From Treponema sp. (lineage in GTDB: Bacteria > Spirochaetota > Spirochaetia > Treponematales > Treponemataceae): DNA of 12,873 nucleotides. The translations under genes and the position numbers were made by a program. Shown here one piece after another: positions 1-6,821 of the stretch. Positions within the stretch are counted from its first letter, which is position 1; the number at the start of each line of letters is the position of its first letter. The stretch is from the NCBI GenBank assembly GCA_016297805.1, contig JAEDFX010000067.1:1-12873 (forward strand), given 5' to 3'. Below the pieces are notes generated by a model, which was not told the origin of the DNA, searched no databases, and saw only the letters and a list, made by a program, of their open reading frames with translations.

Positions 1-1473
1 AACTGGCTTCATTGCTGTCATGTATGAACGCAATTTACGTCCTACAACTTCGATTGGGTGGTTGCGGATTTCTGCGTTTACTGCAACTAATTCTGCATTG
101 CTTACGCCGTTGTCTTTAAGTTCAAGACCTTTACCAATAACGTCTGTGTGGAGTTTTGGCATCAAGTCTTTAGCCATCATTGGAGCTGCAACGCGAGCAA
201 AGAGGTAACATCCGTATTCAGCTGTATCAGAAATTACTTTGTTCATTTCGTACAAGCGTTTGCGGTCAATAAGGTTAGCAATAAGAGGAACTTCGTGGAG
301 TGATTCATAGTAAGCAGATTCTTCTTTGATACCAGCATCAACCATTGTTTCGAATGCCAATTCACAACCAGCTTTAATCATAGCAACCATCAAGATACCT
401 TTATCAAAGTATTCCTGTTCGCTGATTTCTTCTGTTGATTCTTTATTGTTTTCGAAAGCAAGCTTACCTGTTTCTTCACGCCATGCAAGGAGGTTCTTGT
501 CTCCATTAGCCCAGTCTTTCATCATTGTGCTTGAGAATTCACCAGAAATGATGTCATCCATGTGTTTCTGATAAAGTGGAGCAAGCAAAGTTTTGATTTC
601 TTTAGAAAGAGCATTAGCCTTGATTTTTGCAGGGTTAGAAAGGCGGTCCATCATACCTGTTACGCCACCCCATTTAAGAGCTTCAGAAATAACATTCCAA
701 CCGTGCATAAGGAATTTTGTAGCATATTCAGGAGCAATTCCTTCTTCAATCATCTTGTCGTAACAAACGATTGTACCAGCCTGGAGCATACCACAAAGAA
801 TTGTCTGTTCACCCATAAGGTCAGATTTAACTTCAGCAACAAAGTCAGATTCAAGAACACCAGCTTTTGAACCACCCATACCAACAGCCAAAGCCTTAGC
901 AATTGCCCAACCTTTTCCTTCTGGGTCATTTGCTGGGTGTACAGCGATAAGATCAGGTACACCAAATCCACGTTCAAATTCGTGGTAAACTTCTGTACCA
1001 GGACCTTTAGGAGCACACATAACAACTGTAATATCGTCACGGATAATCATACCTTCTTCAATCATGTTGAATCCGTGTGAGTACCACAATGCAGCACCTT
1101 TCTTCATTCTCTTCATAACTTCTGTAATAACAGGAGTGTGCTGCTTATCTGGAGTAAGGTTACCAACCAAGTCAGCAGTTGGAATCATTTCGTCATATGT
1201 TCCAACTTTAAAACCGTTTTCTGTAGCGTTTTTCCAAGACTGGCGTTTTTCTGTAATAGCAGATTCACGGAGAGCGTAAGAAACATCCAAACCTGAATCA
1301 CGAAGACACATACCCTGGTTCAATCCCTGAGCACCACATCCAACAATAACAATTTTCTTTCCCTTAAGAGCGTTTACTCCATCAGCAAATTCTTCTTTTG
1401 CCATAGAACGACAATGTCCCAACTGAAGGCGAGCTACACGCCAAGGAATTTTGTTAAAATAATTTTCACCCAT
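1..1473 (-). CDS. ilvC: Ketol-acid reductoisomerase, class II, 3' end cut by window edge
   Basis: Converts acetolactate or acetohydroxybutyrate to the dihydroxy acid with NADPH and Mg2+, the second common step of valine, leucine and isoleucine synthesis, in the cytosol. The frame is open for exactly 491 codons from the ATG at 1473 to base 1 with no stop, so only the last few residues are missing; it reads YMTAMKPV at the edge, where E. coli IlvC has YMTDMKRIAVAG. Visible motifs are the Rossmann stretch VGCGAQGLNQG (about 45-55), KGPGTEVYHEF, and SDLMGEQTILCG with metal ligands D218 and E222. The second C-terminal domain (EQEYFDKG, ESAYYESLHE) makes it the long class II form. The start is supported by AAGGA a few bases upstream. 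The closeness to the gammaproteobacterial/plant form suggests possible transfer into treponemes (inference). Confidence 0.97.
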   Translation of the reverse strand, partial: MGENYFNKIPWRVARLQLGHCRSMAKEEFADGVNALKGKKIVIVGCGAQGLNQGMCLRDSGLDVSYALRESAITEKRQSWKNATENGFKVGTYDEMIPTADLVGNLTPDKQHTPVITEVMKRMKKGAALWYSHGFNMIEEGMIIRDDITVVMCAPKGPGTEVYHEFERGFGVPDLIAVHPANDPEGKGWAIAKALAVGMGGSKAGVLESDFVAEVKSDLMGEQTILCGMLQAGTIVCYDKMIEEGIAPEYATKFLMHGWNVISEALKWGGVTGMMDRLSNPAKIKANALSKEIKTLLAPLYQKHMDDIISGEFSSTMMKDWANGDKNLLAWREETGKLAFENNKESTEEISEQEYFDKGILMVAMIKAGCELAFETMVDAGIKEESAYYESLHEVPLIANLIDRKRLYEMNKVISDTAEYGCYLFARVAAPMMAKDLMPKLHTDVIGKGLELKDNGVSNAELVAVNAEIRNHPIEVVGRKLRSYMTAMKPV

Positions 1474-1500
1474 TTTGGTTTCCTTATAAATAAAATTTTG

Positions 1501-1617
1501 GTGGCATCCGGCTAAAGCCGGTCGGGGGTTCCGTGGTTCGCTAACGCTCATCCTCCTCAGTCGCTCACCATAGGGTTCGCTCCTTGCGGTGGACTAAAGC
1601 CACTACATCCCCTTGCC
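1501..1617. repeat. G+C-rich intergenic island, probable dispersed repeat
   Basis: About 59% G+C by my count (71 of 120 bases over 1501-1620), against clearly A+T-rich flanks. It opens with a tight hairpin, CCGGC-TAAA-GCCGG (1508-1521). On the minus strand it repeats short words of the type GAGCGAAC / GAGCGAC / TAGCGAAC. CTAAAGCC occurs twice (1512-1519 and 1594-1601), the second time inside a weak GTGG...CCAC stem. The combination TAAAGCC-3 nt-ACATCC (1595-1610) recurs in the TPR/groES junction at 8699-8714. No coding sense is apparent. It lies between the likely ilvC promoter and the ilvC start, so it would be transcribed as part of the ilvC leader. Assignment as a multicopy genomic repeat is inference, because only this window is visible. 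Confidence 0.6.
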
Positions 1618-1632
1618 TTTTTTACAATTATA

Positions 1633-1661
1633 ACTATACCTTTAAAAGTATCTTGCGTAAA
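1633..1661 (-). promoter_or_regulatory. Possible ilvC promoter
   Basis: On the minus strand, TTTACG (1661-1656), a 17-nt spacer, then TATAGT (1638-1633), with an overlapping TATAAT at 1632-1627. It matches the sigma-70 consensus at 4/6 and 5/6. It would give an ilvC leader of about 150 nt that includes the whole G+C-rich island. Moderate to weak evidence: the region is A+T-rich, so chance matches are expected. Confidence 0.3.
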
Positions 1662-1730
1662 GTGAATTAATAGAAATATAATATTGCAAATTATGCAACA
1701 ATATGATTAGTAGGGAAAAGTGATGATAAC

Positions 1731-1759
1731 TTGAGAAAATATACTTTTACCATTATTAT
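1731..1759 (+). promoter_or_regulatory. Sigma-70-type promoter abutting the Tp0751-like gene
   Basis: TTGAGA (1731-1736), a 17-nt spacer, then TATTAT (1754-1759); each box matches consensus at 5/6. Transcription would begin near 1766-1769, at or beside the ATG at 1769, giving a leaderless or nearly leaderless mRNA. There is no Shine-Dalgarno sequence before this ATG, which agrees. A second candidate lies upstream (TTGCGT 1653-1658, 18 nt, TATAAT 1677-1682) and would give a leader of about 80 nt. Confidence 0.5.
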
Positions 1760-1768
1760 TCTATTAAT

Positions 1769-3328
1769 ATGAAGGCTAGAACAGTTCCACTTTTATTTTT
1801 ATTTGTTGCATTAATCCTTGGTGGTATTTTTTTTGTATCAAGAAAATTTTTTGTTAGTGGAGAAAAAACATTAACCCGTGCAAAAATTGTAACGCCAAAA
1901 TCTTCAGAATCTGCAGAAGTTGAAAATGAAAAAAAATCATCATCTATCGAAAGTGAAAAATATGAAACTTTTGTTCCTTTGTATACTGGTGAAACATTAA
2001 TCAGTGCTCTTACAATAGATATTAATAATGACGGTTATGACGATGAAGTTATTATCGTAAGAAAATCTAACTCTCAGAATTTATGGCTTGTAGCAGCTTT
2101 GATTGATCCGGAATCTGGAAATTATGAGCGTCTTGAGCCAATCTCAACAGAATTTACCAGAACAAGAACTTTCTCATATAGTGGAATGGATATTACAGGT
2201 GAACATAAAACAGCCCTTATTTATCAAGGTGTAAATGATGAAGGTAAATCTGTAATGGAAATCTTCCTTTGTAAAACAAATAATGGCAGAAATGAACTTG
2301 TAAATATTGGTGATTTTACTTGTGACGGAACAGTATTTATTCAGCAGACAGAACGTTCTGAATCTTACGAGCTTTCTTTATCAAGAGGAGAAAGTTTTTC
2401 AGTATGGGTTTACAAATCCGAAAAAGAAACTGAAGGTGAAACAGAAAAGAAAAACGCTTCTGTTGGACGAAATCAAATTCAGCAGGAATATAAATGGAAT
2501 CCTGCAACTCAGAAATATGAACTTTTTCAGGAAATAAAAGTAACTGCAGGACGACTTGCAGCAAAAGAATTGTCAAGAATTCAAGACGGAACTGTAGAAA
2601 CTTTTGCATCCTTCCTTGATGGTCTTTGGTATAAAACTTCCAATACAGATGGAAATATCAGATATCTATACTTCAATTATGAGGATAAAGAAATAGTACA
2701 GCTTCTTTCAGATACACAGGAAGTTTACGAGTGGGAAAACAGCAATCTTCGTCATAACGGAATTTATCTTACTGCTGTTAATGCAGATATTATGAATCTT
2801 CATCGTCGTTTTGATATAGCCCTTGTAAATGTGGATGAAATTAAAGTAACTCTTCGTGATGATATCAACCTTCTTATCAAAGAAAACACTTTGTGGGATG
2901 GACAGTATAAAAAAATGGGACTCCAGAGTTCTTTTGGAGATAATGCAAAAGAAAATCTTTTGAAAACCTATAATAGGGTATTAAAAAAAGAAAATGGCTG
3001 GGTTTCTTCAGATATTATGGATTCTATTAGTTTTTCAGAATGTACCTATACTTTACAAACAAGTGATATAACAGAATCTGGAATTTACACTACACAGCAA
3101 ATAGGTAATTATAATGTGATTCAGTTCCGTTCAGATACAGAGAATTCTGTTTTAAATGAATATTATTCAATGCAGTTTGGAACAAAAACAGTTACAGAAA
3201 CCATTAAAAAGAAGACTGTGGAAACTGTTGTGACTGATTATGATACATTGATTTTTACACCTATAAAAGTAACTCCAACAGATTGTTTTGCAGCAGAAGG
3301 TCGCTTGTTTACATTGACCAAAGACTAG
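1769..3328 (+). CDS. Pallilysin (Tp0751)-related membrane-anchored protein without HEXXH
   Basis: A 519-residue protein with an uncleaved N-terminal hydrophobic anchor (about 6-28) and no lipobox, followed by a charged Ser/Glu-rich linker (about 40-65); probably periplasmic or surface-facing. Residues 82-97 (IDINNDGYDDEVII) resemble an FG-GAP/VCBS or calcium-loop motif. Residues about 281-380 align with my recollection of T. pallidum Tp0751: DGLWYKT...GNIRYLYFNYEDKEI, RRFDIALVNVDEIKVTLRDD and WDGQY (376-380). In Tp0751 the HEXXH motif sits where this protein has VDEIK (355-359), so both histidines are replaced. About 140 residues follow WDGQY, far more than in Tp0751. The first ATG after an in-frame stop is used, and there is no Shine-Dalgarno sequence. 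Family membership is by remembered sequence; an adhesin role is inferred from Tp0751, and protease activity by this motif is not expected. Confidence 0.75.
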   Translation: MKARTVPLLFLFVALILGGIFFVSRKFFVSGEKTLTRAKIVTPKSSESAEVENEKKSSSIESEKYETFVPLYTGETLISALTIDINNDGYDDEVIIVRKSNSQNLWLVAALIDPESGNYERLEPISTEFTRTRTFSYSGMDITGEHKTALIYQGVNDEGKSVMEIFLCKTNNGRNELVNIGDFTCDGTVFIQQTERSESYELSLSRGESFSVWVYKSEKETEGETEKKNASVGRNQIQQEYKWNPATQKYELFQEIKVTAGRLAAKELSRIQDGTVETFASFLDGLWYKTSNTDGNIRYLYFNYEDKEIVQLLSDTQEVYEWENSNLRHNGIYLTAVNADIMNLHRRFDIALVNVDEIKVTLRDDINLLIKENTLWDGQYKKMGLQSSFGDNAKENLLKTYNRVLKKENGWVSSDIMDSISFSECTYTLQTSDITESGIYTTQQIGNYNVIQFRSDTENSVLNEYYSMQFGTKTVTETIKKKTVETVVTDYDTLIFTPIKVTPTDCFAAEGRLFTLTKD

Positions 3329-3357
3329 ATGACAATTATATAGTTTTGCATTATAAT
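3329..3357 (+). promoter_or_regulatory. Sigma-70-type promoter abutting alaS
   Basis: ATGACA (3329-3334, 5/6 match to TTGACA), a 17-nt spacer, then a perfect TATAAT (3352-3357), starting on the base after the stop codon of the preceding gene. The predicted start of transcription (about 3363-3366) coincides with the alaS ATG at 3366, implying a leaderless mRNA. A weaker overlapping alternative, TTGACC (3314-3319), 17 nt, TATATA (3337-3342), would leave a leader of only about 17 nt, also without a Shine-Dalgarno sequence. Confidence 0.6.
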
Positions 3358-3365
3358 AGTGCGTT

Positions 3366-5189
3366 ATGAATGCTAACGAACTTCGCTCAAAATATATTGA
3401 GTTTTTTAAATCTAAAAATCATGCTGTAATTTCTGGACAGTCTTTGATTCCAGAAAATGATCCTTCCGTATTGTTTACAACTGCCGGAATGCACCCTTTA
3501 GTTCCATATTTGCTTGGTGAAAAACACCCTGCCGGAACTCGTCTTACTGACTATCAGAAATGTGTACGTACCGGTGATATTGATGAAGTAGGTGACCCAT
3601 CTCATCTTACTTGTTTCGAAATGCTTGGTAACTGGTCTTTGGGAGACTATTTCAAGAAAGAATCAATTGCTTTCTCTTACGAATTCCTTACATCAAAAGA
3701 CTGGCTTGCTTTGGATCCACGCAAACTCTCTGTAACAGTATTTGCTGGTGATGAAAACGCTCCTCGTGATGAAGAAGCTGCTTCTGCTTGGAAATCAGTT
3801 GGTATGCCAGAAGATAAAATTGCTTACCTTCCTGCCAGCGATAACTGGTGGGCTGCTGGTCCTACAGGTCCTTGTGGTCCTGACACAGAAATTTTCTACT
3901 GGGTTGGAGAAGGTCTTCCACCACAGGGTTCAAACAAAGGTACAGATTCTGGAAACTGGATGGAAATCTGGAACAACGTATTCATGCAGTTCAACCGCGT
4001 AGATGAAAAAACTTTGGAACCACTTCCAAAGAAAAATGTTGATACAGGTATGGGGCTTGAAAGAACTAACTGTATTCTCCAGGGAAAAACATCTGTTTAT
4101 CTTACAGAAGTTTTCCAGCCAATCATTAAAACTATTGAAGGTCTTTCTGGCTATACTTATGGTACAGATGCAGAAAAAGATAAATCAGTTCGTATTATTG
4201 CTGACCACTCTCGTTCTTCAGTATTTATTCTTGGTGACCAGAAAGGTGTTACTCCAGACCGTGTAGGTGCTGGTTATGTACTCCGTCGTTTGATTCGTCG
4301 TGCAGTTCGCCATGGAATGAAGCTTGGTATCGACAAAGACTTTATGGCAGAAATTGCTGCTACAGTAATTGAAAACTTCAAGGTTGCTTATCCAGAACTG
4401 GAAGAAAACAAACAGAAAGTATTCAATGAACTTACTGCAGAAGAAGCAAAATTCCGCAAGACTCTTACAAAGGGTGAAGCAGAATTCCAGAAGCTTCTTC
4501 CAAATCTTATGAAAAATCCTAAAAAGATTATTTCAGGAAAAGTTGCATATAACCTTTATGAAACATACGGTTACCCACTTGAACTTACTCAGGAATTAGG
4601 TGCCGAAAACGGCTTTACAGTTGATATTGAAGGTTTCAAGGAAGCTGAACGTAAACATCAGGAAGCTTCAAAAACTGCTGATGCAGGTGCTGCAAAAGGT
4701 GGTTTGGCAGAACAGTCTGATGTTACAACTAAATACCATACTGCTACACACTTGTTACAGCAGGCTTTGGTAAACGTTCTTGGCAATCAGGTTGCTCAGA
4801 AAGGTTCTAACATTAATAACGAACGTATGCGCTTTGACTTTACATTCGAACGTCCAATGACAAAAGAAGAAATTGCACAGGTTGAAGCAATCGTTAATGA
4901 ACAGATTAAAGCTGACTTGCCAGTAACAATGCAGGTTATGCCACTTGATGCTGCAAAGGCTGCTGGTGCACGTGCTTTGTTTACAAATAAATATGGTGAA
5001 GACGTAAAAGTTTACACAATCGGTAAAGATGTTGATAAGGACTGGTTCTCTAAAGAAGTTTGTGGTGGACCTCACGTTCAGCATACAGCACAGATTGGTG
5101 ACTTCAAAATTGAAAAGGAACAGTCTTCTTCAGCTGGTGTTCGCCGTATTCGTGCAACAATTTCTGGTGGATTACCATTAGACAAATAA
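3366..5189 (+). CDS. alaS: Alanyl-tRNA synthetase, short form lacking the C-Ala domain
   Basis: Charges tRNA-Ala with alanine in the cytosol. The class II catalytic core is complete: FFKSKNHAVISGQSLIPEND near the N-terminus, CVRTGDIDEVGDPSHLTCFEMLGNWS (motif 2 region), and GVTPDRVGAGYVLRRLIRRAVRHG (motif 3 and the start of the tRNA-binding helices). The editing domain carries its zinc/catalytic pairs HTATH (H458, H462) and CGGPH (C566, H570), so clearance of mischarged Ser/Gly-tRNA should be retained. The protein stops at 607 residues, right after the editing domain, whereas typical bacterial AlaRS is about 870-880 and ends with a coiled coil and C-Ala. The stop is clean and the next gene starts 91 bp later, so this is not a frameshift remnant. 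I recall that Treponema AlaRS proteins are generally this short. No Shine-Dalgarno sequence. Confidence 0.97.
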   Translation: MNANELRSKYIEFFKSKNHAVISGQSLIPENDPSVLFTTAGMHPLVPYLLGEKHPAGTRLTDYQKCVRTGDIDEVGDPSHLTCFEMLGNWSLGDYFKKESIAFSYEFLTSKDWLALDPRKLSVTVFAGDENAPRDEEAASAWKSVGMPEDKIAYLPASDNWWAAGPTGPCGPDTEIFYWVGEGLPPQGSNKGTDSGNWMEIWNNVFMQFNRVDEKTLEPLPKKNVDTGMGLERTNCILQGKTSVYLTEVFQPIIKTIEGLSGYTYGTDAEKDKSVRIIADHSRSSVFILGDQKGVTPDRVGAGYVLRRLIRRAVRHGMKLGIDKDFMAEIAATVIENFKVAYPELEENKQKVFNELTAEEAKFRKTLTKGEAEFQKLLPNLMKNPKKIISGKVAYNLYETYGYPLELTQELGAENGFTVDIEGFKEAERKHQEASKTADAGAAKGGLAEQSDVTTKYHTATHLLQQALVNVLGNQVAQKGSNINNERMRFDFTFERPMTKEEIAQVEAIVNEQIKADLPVTMQVMPLDAAKAAGARALFTNKYGEDVKVYTIGKDVDKDWFSKEVCGGPHVQHTAQIGDFKIEKEQSSSAGVRRIRATISGGLPLDK

Positions 5190-5208
5190 TTTATATAAAA
5201 TCAAATAA

Positions 5209-5251
5209 TCTCTGTAACTATAATAATTAGTGATTGTTATGGTTACAGAGA
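5209..5251 (+). promoter_or_regulatory. Long 19-bp hairpin in the leader of the SurA-like gene
   Basis: Arms TCTCTGTAACTATAATAAT (5209-5227) and ATTGTTATGGTTACAGAGA (5233-5251) around a 5-nt loop TAGTG. As RNA this gives 17 Watson-Crick pairs and 2 G-U pairs with no bulge. It lies 19 nt after the alaS stop and 29 nt before the next ATG. No T-run follows, so it is not a classical intrinsic terminator. It could be a processing or stability element or a protein-binding operator. TATAAT occurs in the left arm (5219-5224), but without a good -35 box. Confidence 0.6.
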
Positions 5252-5280
5252 GAGAATAATTAATCGAAGGATTTATAAAA

Positions 5281-6366
5281 ATGAAAAAAATTGCTCTTGC
5301 ATTGATGATTTTCTGTTTGACTGCTGCGTCTGTTTTTGCACAGTCAGACTTACAGGTTTTAGCTGTTGTTAAATTAAATAAAAACGAATCAATCACTGTA
5401 AAACAATTAAAGGCTCGTTGCGATGTTTATCAGAAACAGGTAAATCGTGCTCTTACTGTTGATGAAAAGAAAAAGGTGCTTAATACACTTATTGAAGAGA
5501 AGCTTGTTCTTCAGGCAGCACAGAAAGCTGGTTTGAATATTCCAGACAGTTATGTTGATCAGTATTTTGCTCAGGGAATGAGTCAGTCAATTGGTGCTCA
5601 GGTAACAGAAAAAGAGCTTGCTGAAATGGTAAAGAAAACACAGGGAATTACACTTGATGAACTCCTTATCAAGCAGGTTGGAATGAATGTTGCTGAATAC
5701 AAGAACTATTTAAGAAATCAGCTTATGATGCAGCAGTATGTAGTTCAGCAGAATCAGGCTAGCTTGCAGAAGGTTGCTCCAACAGATGAAGAAATCCGTA
5801 TGGCATATGAAAGTAATAAGGCTCAGTTTGTTTGGAATGATATGGTAAAGGTTTTACTTGTAATTGTTCCAAAAGCAGATAATTCAGATGCTGCAAAATT
5901 AAAGCTTAATGATTTGTTGAATAAATATAAGGATAAGAAAATGACTGCAGAACAGATTTCTATTCAGTCTGGTTCTGAAGGCTCTGGCTACCAGGCAGGT
6001 GAAATTCTTGTTCCAAAAAATGAAGCTTCAGCAAATGGTATTGGAATGACTTTGCAGAATCTCTTATACATTTTCTCTCAGAATGAAGGATATTGTTCAG
6101 ATATTCAGGAAACAGAAAAAGACTTTAGATTTATTAGTATTTTGAAAAAATATGATGCTAAAATGCTTGCTATAAGTGATATTGTTCAGCCAGAATCTAC
6201 AGTAACTGTTTATGATTATATCCGCTCTTCTATTACACAGCAGAAACAGATGGCTTTTGTTCAGCAGGCTGCTCAGGATTTATCTAAGTCTCTTAACACT
6301 TCAGATAATGTTGAAATGAAAAAAACAGGAGCTGCTTTGGATAAACTCCTTGCTTGGGGAGAATAA
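5281..6366 (+). CDS. Secreted SurA/PrsA-like chaperone with degenerate parvulin domain
   Basis: A 361-residue exported protein. The signal peptide (residues 1-20) ends VFA before Q21, and no lipobox is present. Residues about 35-175 look like a SurA N-terminal chaperone region, helical and Gln-rich: LNTLIEEKLVLQAAQKAGL, YVDQYFAQGMSQ, then a helix through MMQQYVVQQNQ. Where a parvulin peptidyl-prolyl isomerase domain should follow, only an outline remains: KVLLVIV (about 190-196) replaces the usual S-H-I-L strand, SGYQAGEI (about 235-242) stands for the GG-LG loop, and DFRFISIL for the last strand. Catalytic isomerase activity is therefore doubtful; periplasmic or outer-membrane protein folding is the likely role. 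It corresponds to T. pallidum TP1016, called a basic membrane protein (from memory). AAGGA with an 8-nt gap supports the start. First gene of a tight three-gene group. Confidence 0.8.
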   Translation: MKKIALALMIFCLTAASVFAQSDLQVLAVVKLNKNESITVKQLKARCDVYQKQVNRALTVDEKKKVLNTLIEEKLVLQAAQKAGLNIPDSYVDQYFAQGMSQSIGAQVTEKELAEMVKKTQGITLDELLIKQVGMNVAEYKNYLRNQLMMQQYVVQQNQASLQKVAPTDEEIRMAYESNKAQFVWNDMVKVLLVIVPKADNSDAAKLKLNDLLNKYKDKKMTAEQISIQSGSEGSGYQAGEILVPKNEASANGIGMTLQNLLYIFSQNEGYCSDIQETEKDFRFISILKKYDAKMLAISDIVQPESTVTVYDYIRSSITQQKQMAFVQQAAQDLSKSLNTSDNVEMKKTGAALDKLLAWGE

Positions 6367-6368
6367 TA

Positions 6369-6821
6369 ATGTCTCGTAGAAAAAGTAGAATTCTTGCATT
6401 TCAGGCTTTATATTCATGGGATGTTAGTAAAGAATCTTTAGATAATATTTTGTCATTTTCATGGTTGCAGAAGGATTCTGAAATTGCTGCAGGCGTTGAA
6501 CCTTCTGCTCCTTCAGAAACAGCAAAAGAAGAACAGACATTTGCCAGTTTTATTATTGCTGGTACTGTTGACCATGTAGATGAAATTGATAAGATAATTG
6601 AATCTCATCTTTCAGCAAACTGGAGTATGGATCGTCTGAATAAAGTGACACTTGCTATTTTAAGAACTGGTGTTTACGAAATCTTATTCCAGAAGAATGT
6701 GGATTCAAACATTATTATTGACGAAGCGGTTAATATTGCCAAAGAGTATGGCACTGATGATTCCTATAAATTTATTAATGCTGTGCTTGATAAAATAGGA
6801 AAAGATGAATCGTCAAAATAA
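6369..6821 (+). CDS. nusB: Transcription antitermination factor NusB
   Basis: A 150-residue RNA-binding protein that, with NusE/S10, binds boxA RNA in rRNA antitermination complexes. The family's N-terminal pattern is clear: SRRKSRILAFQALYSWD, then helices with the C-terminal signature WSMDRLNKVTLAILRTGVYEI and IIDEAVNIAKEYGTDDSYKFINAVLDKI. An Ala/Ser/Glu-rich linker (about 36-55) separates the halves. I chose ATG 6369 because GGGGAG (6356-6361) lies 7 nt upstream. An in-frame TTG at 6354 would add five residues but would place that ribosome site inside the gene. It starts 2 nt after the chaperone stop and overlaps the next gene by 17 nt, so the three genes are probably co-transcribed and translationally coupled. 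Confidence 0.95.
   Translation: MSRRKSRILAFQALYSWDVSKESLDNILSFSWLQKDSEIAAGVEPSAPSETAKEEQTFASFIIAGTVDHVDEIDKIIESHLSANWSMDRLNKVTLAILRTGVYEILFQKNVDSNIIIDEAVNIAKEYGTDDSYKFINAVLDKIGKDESSK

Noticed and set aside
562..1279. Several plus- and minus-strand open frames of 70-100 codons
   Set aside because: All lie within ilvC in other frames; the ilvC frame is continuous and matches its family along its whole length.
1501..1617. T-box, leucine leader or other known riboswitch in the ilvC leader
   Set aside because: No T-box core, no run of Leu/Val/Ile codons in a short leader frame, and no terminator with a U-run; composition instead suggests a repeat.
6354..6368. TTG start for nusB, 15 bases upstream
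   Set aside because: GGGGAG would then fall inside the gene at the wrong position; ATG 6369 has correct spacing and the usual NusB N-terminus.
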